Part shown: in pieces, positions 1-10,842 of the stretch
How the letters are laid out: every line of letters starts with the position of its first letter
Numbering within the stretch: the stretch's first letter is position 1
Source: Earliella scabrosa
Taxonomy: Eukaryota > Basidiomycota > Agaricomycetes > Polyporales > Polyporaceae
Length of the DNA stretch: 64,000 nucleotides
Assembly: GCA_022605405.1 (NCBI GenBank)
Contig: JABYQQ010000009.1
Span: forward strand, 1,488,001-1,552,000
Reading direction: 5' to 3'
Position numbers and translations under genes: made by a program
Notes under the pieces: model-generated
The model's database searches: none
What the model was told of the DNA's origin: nothing
The model's input: only the letters and a program-made list of their open reading frames with translations

Positions 1-1999
1 GATCTCATCGTTACAGCACGCGTCCCTCCGCGTTTACATACGCATCTGGTTCGATTGTTGTCGATACTCGATGCACGATGCTCGATCGAACGGAACGCGA
101 GTCGCGGATATGATGCCGCCGGGCGCACGAATGTGGTATGGCTTGTCCTCCAGGGCATTACCACGCGAACCGCAGCGAACATCGCGGCGATTGTAAGCAC
201 GCGTCGAAACACGATCGGGCGACTGGGGTCCCGAACTCGGAGTCGAGCTCGACTTGGAAGGGGTAGTACATAGGCGAGGTCGATGTGGTCCCGCGGCGTT
301 CAATGTACGCATCATCAAAATCGAGTAGATTTGGGATCTGCGATCGAGTTTCGTTCCCGTTCCCGTTCCCTTTCCCGAGTTTGGAGTGTAGTGCTTCTCG
401 CACTTGCCTGTCCTGGACGGCCGCGGGTGCTGGCATGCGATGCGATGATGATCTGGATTCTAATTTCTGGCCGGCCCAGGGGACCGGTAAGTGCAAGCCG
501 CAAATGGAGCGAATTCAGAATCAGACTCGAGAGCTCAAGCCTCAAGGGGGCCCCGGGTGCGTGCTGGGGTGCGCGCTGGACCGGATGCGGTATGTTTTTG
601 GCGTGGACTCCGAACTCGGATGGGGGTGGGAGTTCTGGGAGAAGCCGCGTGTTATGTGTATGTGACATATCGGACGTATCTGTATGCATATGCATATGTG
701 CCGGGTTACATGCGCGCGGAGTATGTGGGTGGGTAGTATGCATATGTGTGAGTACACGGATCGCACGTATACGTATCTGTATCGCGATTGTGCCATGTTC
801 CATCGAGCTCCGACGCGGGATCGCTGGAGATTGGGATCTGTGGGGAAGCAAGTATGTGCGATGTGGGGAGGCGAGATGGATCGGGCCATTTCGCTCGCGA
901 GGTCCTTCTTGGACTTGTCGCACGCGTATGTGTTGGTGCCACTTCGTGGACAAGATGCAATCTAGCCCAATTCGTCAGCAAATGGTCGAACGATCGTTGC
1001 TGCGAGATATGATTGCATCACTAAAGGGCAGTTCACTGATGAATGCTGACTGCTGTAGACGGAAGGATAGAACGTACATGTGGTTTCGCGGATAGAAGAC
1101 GGCGTCGTTTGTCGTCTGGGACTAGTAGAAGCCCACGACATGCTTCGCGATGGCGAGCGCTGATATTGACGAGTGAGTGCATTGTGCGTTCCGACATGTC
1201 GTCGACATCGTGCGAACATCGCCGAGCAGCCAATCTGGCAGCGTTTCGTGTTGGCGAGATCCTGAGAGTAAGGAGGGTGGCAGCTGGTATGCATTGTACC
1301 CCATTTTGCAGGGGCCTTGTTCACGGGCGCTGGCTGATCGCTCGCCACCATTCTCGATTCTCGAGCCATGACGAGTGCAGCCTTGTACCTGTTTGATCGG
1401 CAAGCTGTCAGATGGAGCAATCAGCAGGGAGTACAAGGGAGGTCAGGGGTACCCACCAGGTTGGCCCCCCAAAGGGGAAATTGTGTGTCGCCTGCACATA
1501 CTTCGTTGTGCCCGACTAGCGGGCTAGTCGGCATAGGCTGAGTACTATGGGCTTGCCACAGTCTAGAGTCAATCATGAATGACAAGGAAAGGGTCAAACG
1601 GTGACACACTCCCCGTCTAGGTTGTACGATCGGATGGACTGGTAAGACCCATTCTGATCTGACGGTACCTAACGGAATGGCATGAGGACAAGGGAACGAC
1701 TCGGCCTCGAACGGTGCTTGCTTCTCGGTACCGGAGTCGTTGTGTCATTCTTGACCAGAACAAAGGACGGCAACTAAGGATTATTCAACCGCAAGTGACA
1801 GTTCCAGGCTAAGATCACTGTGAAAACAAGGGTCAGATCATGTGTTCACCCAACGAACAAGGATTTTGAACGCACCTCAGACTAAGAGCCACTGGCTGGA
1901 TTACTGGATTACCAAGCGGTAGAGCAGTCCGGAATAACATGTGATGAAAGGTAGATGGGCGCACAACGTCATAGCACGACAGACATGCAATACCTCAGC
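1..1999. other. Intergenic region, no gene resolved
   Basis: I could not assemble a spliced gene here on either strand. Open frames overlap in several frames, as is common in GC-rich non-coding DNA, and none resembles a known family. Low-complexity tracts are present: a run of CCCGTT-like hexamers near 354-378 and alternating purine/pyrimidine ATGCAT/ACGTAT words between about 655 and 790. The 3' end of the minus-strand p34 gene lies just right of this region, so part of 1.7-2.0 kb is probably its 3' UTR. Confidence 0.5.
354..378. repeat. Short CCCGTT tandem repeat
   Basis: Three to four imperfect copies of a six-base CCCGTT/CCCTTT unit lie head to tail. It is a simple-sequence tract with no gene assigned to it. 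Confidence 0.6.
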
Positions 2000-3953
2000 T
2001 CAAGGAGCACTGGGCGTCGGAGGTACCTGCTCAGGCCTATCCCCTCCAACACCCAAACCGTAGACCAATCCAAGCGCCACACGAGCAGCAGCCCGCCGCC
2101 TTTCATCCTCATCCTCCATGCCCGCGATCTCGTCTTTCATGCCCTGCAGTGCGCTGAACACGCGCGAGAGGTCGAACGCAGCGAACGACTCGTCTCCATC
2201 TCCGTCGTCCAAGTCCAGAGATTGATCGGCTCCTGCTGCGTTCCTTGATGTGGAGGGTGAAGAAGCCGGCTGCGCATCGGGTGAAGCATGAGAGACGTTT
2301 GTAGAGAACGACTCCCGGGTAGGGGTTGACGCAGAGGCGTCGGGGATGGGTGAAGAGGCGGCGCCGAATATCCTGCGCGATGTCTCGAGTACCTCGGCGC
2401 GGGTGGGCAAGTCGGGATCGTCGTCGTCATCGCTCAGTGCTCCGTACTCTCCGCTGTCCTCCCGACCCAGGAACATACTGTCGTCCCCGCCAAAGTCCGA
2501 CATGGACCCCAGTGAGCGGTACGACATCCCCGTGTGCATGGGCGTGAGCCGTCCGACGTCGTAGTTCACCTCCAACAGCTTGTCCTCCGACGGCGGCCCG
2601 AATCCGCGTGCATGAGGGAGGTGCGGATGCGACGTCGCAGACACAAAGTCTGCAAAGTCGTCCTCGAAGCCGTGTTCCGACGCCGAGTCCGCATGAGGGT
2701 CGGGGTCGGCGATGGGACTCCGGATGACAGGAGTCATCATGTCCTCCCACCCATCGGCAGACGAGAGAGGCGCACTGCTGACCCATATCCGCGCGTCTTC
2801 GTCCGCCTTCGCCGTCGCCTGCTCGGCGGAAGTTAGGGCCTTGTTGGTGTCGACCACCTTGCCCTCGGCTTCTCCGCGCGAGTACTTCACCCCGGATCCG
2901 GCCTCCTCGTCTTCGAGCCACCGCTCGAGCTCCTCCATCTCGCGCTGCATCCGGCTCTTGCGCTTCGCGGCGGCAGAGGTGATGGAAGGAGTCGGCTCGG
3001 AGGTTGCAGAGGTTGCAGACGGGTCGGATATGAGCGCACGGAGGCCATCGTCGCCCTCCTCCTCGAGTGCCCATCCAATGAGGTCGCGGGCGCGCGATTT
3101 GCGCTTCCGGGTCGCCTCGGACTGCACAATGGACGGCCACATTATGGTGCTGAGGGCATCGATGACACGTGGGAGACCCGGTATTCCTGTAGGAGAGCGG
3201 CATGCATTGGTATATATGTCCTAGCGCAGATGGAACAGACTGAAACGTACCAGAGTCCTCTTCATCAGAGTTCCGGTCAGTATCTTGAGTTGGACGGCGA
3301 TACGATCGCTCCCCTTCTATGTATTCGAAGCCATGAGAGGAGAGGAACTCGTCCAGTCCATCGTCGTCCACTGCTGGTGGGGGTGGAACGGCAACGCTCT
3401 CACCAAACCGCACAGCGAGGGACACTTCGGGGTCGTAGTGTTGCACCTTGTCCGCGATCTCCGGGATGTGATCTCTGTACGGCTACATCGCACCGCGCAA
3501 GGGGGTTCATGAAGCGCAGGAACATCGACAGCCTAGAACGCACTCACCTCGCCCGGACCCCATACATAGATGATCGCCGGCACGCCGACAGCATGGTGCA
3601 CCCGAAACTGCTCGAACTCATGCGTCTCGAAGTGCACGTCCGCGGTGTAGTACTTGTTCACGATCGTCCACGGGATGCTCGTGCTGCTCCCGACCGCGAG
3701 GGGATCGCTGTTCGTCGACACGGATGACTGGCCCTTGGTCTCGACCTCCTTGCCCTTGCCCTCGTCCTTCGCCTTATCGACCACTTGCCCTGCAGAGCCG
3801 TGCCGGGAGGCAGACAGCGCCTGGACACCTGGAGGGTCATTGGGCGCGAGGAAGAGAGGCGATGCAGGACAGGTGCATACGTTCCACGAACTGGTGCGCT
3901 CGGGCAGCGGTCGGCGAGATTACGAGGATCCTGCAGCTCGCCGAGTCGGACAT
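2000..3953 (-). CDS. AAGAB: Alpha/gamma-adaptin-binding protein p34 (AAGAB/Irc6 type)
   Basis: Four exons read on the minus strand: 3953-3881, 3828-3548, 3482-3251 and 3186-2000. They join in frame to 590 aa. The start ATG at 3953 opens RILVISPTAAR, the first strand and loop of the Rab-like G domain of the p34/Irc6 family. The G domain continues through TIVNKYYTADVHF and PAIIYVWGPGE. The C-terminal half is acidic and low in complexity. It ends in a helical module, about residues 540-575, with FSALQGMKDEIAGM, which matches the LKEMK-type C-terminal domain of AAGAB. In animals the family chaperones AP-1/AP-2 adaptor assembly; yeast Irc6 is linked to AP-1 trafficking. All introns are GT-AG and 52-65 bases long. 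The family call is firm. The role in clathrin-adaptor assembly is inferred from relatives. Confidence 0.82.
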
Positions 3954-5070
3954 TCTCGAGAGGATTGCGCGAGAGTCAGGCTAGCCAATGGCAGATGCTC
4001 GTGCAAATGGTGCGTAGACAAGGTTGCAAGCTGGCAGTAGAGTCTGAGTTACAGCTTGGGCTCGTAGCCGATCGTTTGCCATTCACGCGATTCACGCCGC
4101 ACGGCCGGCAAGAGAGCGCGATGTTTTGGCGCCCATAACCTTGACCTTCAACGCTAACTCTTCTCAACTATACCAAACACAACGAAGGACGAAGGTCGCT
4201 ACGATCTTACATGCTGGAGACCACCCAAATCTTAGGCCGGCCATGCTCTTGTCAGTACGTTAGTCACCTAGGCATCGCGTAGAGAGACAAGCTCGTAACG
4301 CTCATCGTACTGGCCAGTGGTCTCACGAAGCCATTCATTGTATTCATAGGATTACCATCAAGGGTCATGATGTATCCCAAGCTCAAACAAAAGTCTGCGT
4401 CGTACATCGTGGAAGTATGATGACGTCGTTCATATGGACCGCGCACGCGTAGAGGAGGGTTTGCTCGCCTCGCTACCTCACAGTAGCAGCTGAGTCATTG
4501 CGCGTAAAAACTGAATGCAATATCCTATGATCCAGTATTGCGCGATATGCACTGTGCTGCAACGTCGGATTATATGTCAGAGGTCCTGACACCAGTTCGA
4601 AATGATGAGTACCTAGTGAGTTCATGTTCCGCTGCATCCAAGTCTTTTCCTGGCACCGGTTGCTCATGTGACTCCCACTAGGTTCATTCGGACCCACAAC
4701 GAGACAGTCCGCGGTCGCGTCACTTGTTACTCGTATGGCGACAACGAGCGAGGTTCCTTAGAAAGCAGCAGACGCCCACGCCCATTCCCATGAAATGCTA
4801 ATTCTCGTCGCAGATGATGTTACGCCACTCAGCGGGGCGACTATTTGCGGCCAGCTCCTAGCTCCAGCCCGTCGGATTGCTGATTGTGAAGCAGAGAAGA
4901 CTCGGAGATGAGCAAGCAGGCCGGCGCACCTTCTGGCTCGTCCTCTTGACCTTCTCCACATATATAACCCCTCGGGGACCCGACAGAACCGACATCCCAT
5001 TCCTTTCAGTCTACAGCTCCGACAGCTTCATTAAACCGCTTTCCCAGCCCAATCTACCGCAACTACATCC
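3954..5070. other. Intergenic region between p34 and the first oxygenase
   Basis: This is the upstream region of both the minus-strand p34 gene and the plus-strand oxygenase. I see no further gene. The right end carries a TATA-like sequence before the oxygenase start. Confidence 0.5.
4959..4968 (+). promoter_or_regulatory. TATA-like box upstream of the first oxygenase
   Basis: The sequence ACATATATAA lies about 105 bases before the ATG at 5071. That spacing suits a fungal TATA box with a 60-80 base 5' UTR. No transcription start site has been mapped. Confidence 0.5.
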
Positions 5071-6020
5071 ATGGCCACCGCAGCAGTCCTCGCACCGCAC
5101 GACGTGCCCACCACGCTCAACTACTACACCCCGATCGGGACGGAGGAGCCCTACCAATACGTGCTCGACCCGCCCGAGGGCAAGGCGCCGAACAACATCG
5201 GGGTCGAACCCCACTCAGTCACGGTCCACGACGCCCGAGGCCGCGAGGAGGAGTTCTCCCTCGACAAGAGCGGCTTCCAGTTCGTGCACTGGCCGAGCGT
5301 CGAGAAGGAGTTCGACGACGACGCGCGCATACAGGCGCAGTACTACCCCGAGGTCGAGGAGATCCTGAAGAAGGTCGCGGGCGCAAAGAAGGTCTTTATC
5401 TTTGACCATACTATCAGGTGTGTCCTCTCGCGCTCTGGTCCCCATTAACTCCAAGGTTGACAAATGGTGTTTAGACGCAAGCCTGACGAGAATGGGAAGC
5501 CCGGCCCTCAAAACCGCGGCCCAGTGGTGAGTGTCCGCGAGCCACAGTACGGCATCCATGCAAGTGCTCATCTCCTCTCTAGGAACGCGTTCACATCGAC
5601 CAGACGTACAACGCGAGCGTCGAGCGCGTCAAGTACCACCTCCCCGAGGATGCGGAACGCCTCCTCAAGGGCCGGGTGCGGATCATCAACGTCTGGCGGC
5701 CGATCCACCACCCGGTCGCGCACAAGCCGCTCGCGGTCTCGGACTGGCGCCACCTGAGCGAGAAGGACCTCGTCTCGGTGCACTTCATCTACCCGCACCG
5801 CACGGGGAGCACGTACAGCGTGCGCTATAACCCCGAGCACAAGTGGTACTACCTCTCCGGCCAGACCCCGGACGAGGTCACGCTCATCAAGTGCTACGAC
5901 TCGGAGGTTGACCGCGCGAGGCTCACCCCCCATTCGGCGTTCTTGGACGCGAGCAGCCCGGCGGAGGCGCCTCATCGGGAGTCGATTGAGGTGCGCGCAT
6001 TGGTGTTCGATACCGAGTAG
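5071..6020 (+). CDS. CmcJ/NvfI-type non-heme iron oxygenase, copy 1 (GA4-desaturase/AsaB family)
   Basis: Exons 5071-5417, 5475-5526 and 5583-6020 join to 278 aa. The protein matches the fungal family variously named GA4 desaturase, AsaB or CmcJ/NvfI-like. NvfI is an Fe(II)/2-oxoglutarate dioxygenase. The likely facial triad is visible: an HxD motif in RVHIDQTY (about H137 and D139) and a distal His in LTPHSAF (about H250). A following RESIEVRALVF probably supplies the Arg for 2-oxoglutarate. Further family marks are IFDHTIRR, NVWRP and DWR. The start ATG has a good context (CCATGG), and a TATA-like box precedes it. A second, similar gene follows on the same strand with both introns at the same codons, so this is a tandem duplication. 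The substrate is unknown. Relatives act in secondary metabolism, but no pathway genes flank this pair. Confidence 0.85.
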
Positions 6021-6706
6021 TTGGGTATACGGAGAGTTGCTGGCTCTAATGGATCGATTGTCATAGTCATGTACCCTTCCTAGATGTTGCCCTGATTTGT
6101 ATGAATGTGCGTATTGCATTGATGATTGTTGAGATTTGCCTTGCCCGAAGTTCAAGCTATTAGGTGGAAATACATGAGCGTCCACCCTCGAACGGATGCC
6201 CCAGTACTTTCTGTTTTTCTCTCTAGATGACCATGCTCCAACCATATCGCCGGTGTTTCCCGACAAAACGCCTTCAGCCACGGGCGCGTCGCGCTTCACA
6301 TTGACCACCATGGCACGTCGCGTGTCTGCCATTTGCCTGAAGTACTACATTAGTAGGTTGTGGATACGACTGACGACCCGTGGTAGAATGCACATGTGAC
6401 CGTTTGCACTTATCTCATGGGAGCTGAACCCAATTGCGCGACTTTGGATCTCCATGACGGAACTCCTCTAGCCATAACAAAGATAGCCCCTCCCGCGGGC
6501 TCTTCTCATCCGCGTCCCGATTAAACTTTTGCTTAGTGAGCGAGGGAGGTGAGTGTAAGAACCCATGTGTCGGAGGATATATACTCACCTTCTGACGTTC
6601 GTTCCAGCTCCCAATCTCACGCACCGAGAGTCTTGAGACGGAAGTGCCGCTGTCCCCTTCCTACCAAACACCCGGACACCTTGCCCCCATCCCGCACCCT
6701 AGGGCT
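6021..6706. other. Spacer between the tandem oxygenases
   Basis: This contains the 3' flank of copy 1 and the promoter of copy 2, with a TATA-like sequence near 6576-6585. No gene was found. Confidence 0.5.
6576..6585 (+). promoter_or_regulatory. TATA-like box upstream of the second oxygenase
   Basis: GATATATACT lies about 125 bases before the ATG at 6707, in the same relative position as the TATA-like box of copy 1. This suggests the core promoter was duplicated with the gene. Confidence 0.45.
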
Positions 6707-7709
6707 ATGGCGGCAGCAGCAGTACTCCCAAACCCTACGCCGGGCACCCTAGTGCACGATGTGACAACGACGCTGAACTACTTCAAGCATCTCCCCGGCA
6801 CCTCCGCCGAAGAGGAGGCCTACCGGTACATCTACATGACACCCCCACCCGGCAAGCTCGAGCACAACCTCGGCGACGACCCGCAGCCGGTCGTCGTGCA
6901 CGACGCGCGGGGTCGTGAGCACGAATTCGCGCTTGACACGCACGGCTTCCAGTTCGTGCGCCATGGGAGCGTCGAGCGCGAGTTCGTCGACGAGGAGCGC
7001 ATCAAGAATGCGTACTACAAGGAGACGGAGCAGCTGTTGAAGGACGTGACGGGCGCGAAGAGGGTCCTCATTTTCGACCATACTATCAGGTTCGCCTCCA
7101 TGCAACTATTTCCCTCCCCATACGAAGCTGGCTGACATGCATCCCCCACCCACAGACGTCATGCAGAGAAGGATGGGACCGTACCCAGAACACAAGCTCG
7201 TGGACCTGTGGTACGTTCCCGTCCTGTCCCCCCTGTCGCGACTCTTATCCTTAGTTCGTTCCTGCTAGGAACGCGTCCACATCGACCAGACTTACGAAGC
7301 GTCCATCAAGCGCGTCCACCAACTACTCGGCGCCGACGCTCCCCGCCTCCTCCAGACCCGCGTTCGGCTGATCAACGTCTGGCGACCAATCGCGCACCCG
7401 GTCTACCACCGGCCGCTCGCGGTGTCGGACTGGCGCACGCTGGACGAACACACCGACCTCGTCCCCGTCACGTACATCTACCCGGACCGCGTCGGCGCGA
7501 CGTTCAGCGTGCGGTACAACCCCACGCACCGGTGGTGGTACCTCTCGCAGCAGACCCCGGACGAGGTCACGCTCATCAAGTGCTACGATTCGGAGACGGA
7601 CAGGGCGCGGCTGACGCCTCATTCGGCGTTTTGGGACGCGACGAGTCCGACGGATAAGCCGCATAGGCAGTCAATTGAGTTGAGGGCGTTGTTGTTCGAC
7701 GAGGAATGA
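6707..7709 (+). CDS. CmcJ/NvfI-type non-heme iron oxygenase, copy 2
   Basis: Exons 6707-7089, 7156-7210 and 7269-7709 give 292 aa. The protein aligns with copy 1 along its length. It shares IFDHTIRR across the first splice junction, RGPV/ERVHIDQTY across the second (about H150 and D152), the NVWRPI block, and a distal LTPHSAF (about H264) followed by RQSIELRALLF. All predicted iron and cosubstrate residues are kept, so both copies look active. Copy 2 has a longer N-terminus and several insertions around residues 25-40. The ATG at 6707 was preferred to an upstream in-frame GTG-like start because it aligns with copy 1. It is convergent with MRT4, with 161 bases between stop codons. Substrate unknown. 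Confidence 0.85.
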
Positions 7710-7870
7710 GGGAGGCAGAAAGGAGGACTCACCTCTGGTGGATCCGTTCAGTGTAGTACTATCACGCTCTGTAGCGAGATCACCTGCGTAGTGAGAACCA
7801 AGTGATGAAAAAGCAAGTGACAGATACGCAGATGGAACACAACAGAGCGAAAGGAATCATACAGTGGCAA

Positions 7871-8845
7871 TCACTCGCTCATCTCTTCGTCCTCACCGTC
7901 TTCTCCACCCGCCTCATCCGGTGCGATCTCCTCACCCTGTATCTGCTCCACCGCGCCCGTCGCCGCATCCCACCGCGCCCTCAAACCAACCTTGAAGGTG
8001 ACCATCTTGATGCCCACCAGCTTCAACAGCTGCGTCTGCTCCGGCGTCAGCGTCTTCCCCTTCTCGCACACCGTATGGGGCACGTCCAGCGTCGGCACGC
8101 CGCGCTCCATCCGCGTCCTGAGGCCCAGCCGCCGGAGCTGCGGCTCCTCGTTGTGCGGGAACGGCTCGGGCGGGATCGAGTGCTGCTGCATGACCGGCCC
8201 GGAGGGGAGGACGACCGTGCGCGAGGCGCGGTTGCCTGTACGCGCAAAGTCGGGCTGCTGGAAGTCGGCGAACCACTCGAGGACCTCGGATGGGGGCGAA
8301 TCGGTGAAGAGGAGCCCGACCTGGCCTTTGATTTGCGTGGCGAGCTTGTGCAGGCCTGGTCGGTGCTCTTCTTCGGGCGTAGTACCGAGGGCTTTGGCCA
8401 TGACGGCCCCGCGGCCAAAGAATATCCGCGCAGTACTGGGGAGGATGGAGAGGGACGTGTGAGTGTTGGAAGAAAGAGAGGGGGAGAGCGAGGGCGCGGG
8501 ATGCGGGGTGTTAGGGAAGGAAAGAGACGGAGAGAGGGCACTCACTCTTTCCACAATTTTCGTACTGTCTTCAGGTGTGCGTTACGCATGTTGCCCACCT
8601 CGAACAACCAGCAGTACTGCCATTTGTCGGCATTTTCTTGCACCTGGCACTGTCAGGACCCGGACGGGACGGGGAACCTGAGGGATGGTGCGTACCTCCT
8701 GCAGGAGTGCGTTTTTGTGCTCTCTGGTCTTCTTCGCGACCTTCGTCAGCGAGACTGTGCACGACCCCAGCCCATGTTAATGTTCAGTGTTGAGGTATCC
8801 GAGACGGTCTTCCTTACCAACTTTGGCGCGTTTTGACTTCGGCAT
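7871..8845 (-). CDS. MRT4: mRNA turnover/ribosome assembly factor Mrt4
   Basis: Four minus-strand exons, 8845-8818, 8754-8696, 8643-8546 and 8435-7871, join to 249 aa. The protein opens MPKSKRAKVVSLTKV and continues through LFEVGNMRN and RIFFGRGAVMAKALG. These are hallmarks of Mrt4, the paralogue of ribosomal protein uL10 (P0) that holds the P-stalk site on pre-60S particles in the nucleolus. The uL10-like domain fills the first two thirds. The C-terminus is acidic (GEDGEDEEMSE). It lacks the P0 P-stalk tail, as expected for Mrt4. The first exon is only 28 bases. It is divergent from DOHH, with start codons 265 bases apart, so the two may share a promoter. Length and motifs agree with the family. 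Confidence 0.9.
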
Positions 8846-9110
8846 CTTGGCAGATTACGGGGCGACGAGGGAGACGGCGAGGGCCTTAGGGATACAGATA
8901 GTGATACAGTTAAGCCCAGGGAGAGTACGTTGAACGGGATATAGTCCAGTAATCTGCGGGAAGGAGGAACGAGCGAGTTCGCGTGCCGATCGCCCCTGCA
9001 GAGCTCGCTAGATCTAATCTCCAAAATTTGACGAAGGCTTCCTTGATCAAGCGCGTTGGGCAAGCGCAATCTAATCTCTAATCTTTGCTCTCTTCCACTT
9101 CCTGCAGACC
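8846..9110. promoter_or_regulatory. Divergent promoter region of MRT4 and DOHH
   Basis: These 265 bases separate the start codons of two head-to-head genes, so they must carry both 5' UTRs and both core promoters. No clear TATA box is present on either strand, which suits housekeeping genes. The bidirectional use is inferred from geometry only. Confidence 0.5.
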
Positions 9111-10430
9111 ATGGTGGCTGAGGTCGACCCATCCACGCTCGCCGCTCTTGAGGCCGCGCTGCTCAACAAGCAGGGCAATGTGCCCCTGCACAACAGGTTC
9201 CGCGCCCTCTTTACCCTCAAGTCGCTCAAGAACGACGACGCGGTCAAGATCATCTCTGAGGGTGTGTTCCAAGTCTCAGTTTGCGCTTACAAGTTGCTCA
9301 TGCAAGTTGTGCTGTCTGTCTGGCCCAACTCCTTAGGCTTTGCGGATGAAAGTGCACTACTTAAGCACGAGCTCGCGTACTGTCTGGGACAGATGAAGAA
9401 CACGAAAGCCCTTCCAGTCCTGGAGTCCGTGCTCGCAAACGAAAAGGAGGATCCTATGGTTCGGCATGAGGTCCGTAAGTCATCCTCCCTGATCCGAGAG
9501 GATGTACGTATTGAATTATGCATCCAGGCTGCTGAGGCATTGGGTGCAATATCTGTCGAATCATCCAAGGACGTGCTGAAGCGTTACCTGAACGACCCCG
9601 AACGCTGCGTGCGCGAGACATGCGAGATTGCGCTTGCGAAGATCGAGTGGGATCATTCGGAGGAGGGTCAGAAGCACTGGCAGAGCACCGCAAAGGCTGC
9701 CGAGCAGTGGGTTTCTCTTCATTGATTTATCTCTGCAACTTCATGGCTACATCTTGGCACGTCCAGGTCATATACGTCGATTGACCCTGCACCTCCCACT
9801 TCCGGCCTTCTAGCGGGCAAGGCCGCACCCGAAGACGCGTCGGAAGAGAACATCGCGAAGCTCAGGACTACTCTTAATGACACCTCCCTCCCCCTCTTCG
9901 ACCGGTACCGCGCCATGTTCGCCCTGCGTAATATTGGTACCCCTGCGGCCGTCGACGCACTCGCGTCTGGTTTCAGCGACGATAGCGCTCTGTTCAAGTA
10001 CGCCTCCTCATCTACTCCCTCTGCATCGCTGTGCTGTGCCCTTGAACGATGTCTCATGAGGTGGTGTGCATGCACAGGCACGAAATCGCGTTCGTCTTCG
10101 GTCAGCTGCTCTCCACCCACTCCGTCCCCGCACTCCTCGCTGTTCTGCAAAACTCTCAGGAGTCCGAGATGGTTCGACACGAAGCCGCTGAAGCGCTTGG
10201 AGGCATCGCCACACCTGAGGTGCTCCCACATCTGAAGGAATGGATGAAGCGGCCAGATGCGCCCCGCGTCGTGCGCGAGAGCTGCCAGGTTGCGATCGAT
10301 ATGTGGGAGGTATGTCGCCTGTCCCTCTTCGCGTCTCGTCGAGACTCATGCATTCGTTCAGTACGAAAATTCGAACGAGTTCCAGTACGCGAACGGATTG
10401 ACTGCGCCTGAGCAAGCCGTTGGAGCGTGA
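9111..10430 (+). CDS. LIA1: Deoxyhypusine hydroxylase (DOHH/Lia1)
   Basis: Six exons, 9111-9261, 9337-9470, 9528-9706, 9767-9997, 10078-10309 and 10362-10430, give 331 aa. DOHH is a HEAT-repeat di-iron enzyme that hydroxylates deoxyhypusine on eIF5A, the last step of hypusine formation in the cytosol. The four His-Glu iron-binding motifs are all visible: LKHELAY and [10 protein letters not shown] in the N-terminal half, and FKHEIAF and [11 protein letters not shown] in the C-terminal half. Other family marks are [21 protein letters not shown] and MVRHE. Three of the four HE motifs lie at or next to splice junctions, so correct splicing is needed for activity. The last exon is short (69 bases). 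The start ATG follows a C-rich leader with an AG that could end a 5' UTR intron. Confidence 0.92.
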
Positions 10431-10842
10431 TGCAAGGATGAGGGGTTGTGGGCTTATAACTCTTATACTTAATTTCTTGGTGTACTGATCAGTCGTAGGA
10501 AGCAGAATCAATCACTGTAGCATTCGTTGAAGAGCACGCATATGGTGAATCGCCTGGACGTCCACCTTCTGTCAGCCACTTCAGATTGCATGAGGCCAGC
10601 CGTGAGTTGGCATGGGGCACGGACAGTAAGGACGTCGGGCGCTTGGGCCAGGCGAGGGTTCGGGGTGAGCTGTCGTCTCTTACTCGCGACCGAATAGGCG
10701 GCTAACGATGTCCCCGATCGACAGGCCAGCCTCCGCGCGAGCCATATGAACCGCGCTCGGTCGCAGCGTTCCGTTCAACACCTCTTGCTCCCCGCCCTCG
10801 TCCTTCGACCACTCGTCTACCCACAAACCCTCCAGCGATACC
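10431..10842. other. Intergenic spacer after DOHH
   Basis: This is the 3' flank of DOHH and the upstream region of the next plus-strand gene. No gene or clear motif was found. Confidence 0.5.

Noticed and set aside
283..1095. A 270-codon open frame on the plus strand
   Set aside because: It is rich in Arg, Cys and Trp, overlaps equally long frames on the other strand, starts at a weak codon and matches no family. It looks like chance openness in GC-rich DNA.
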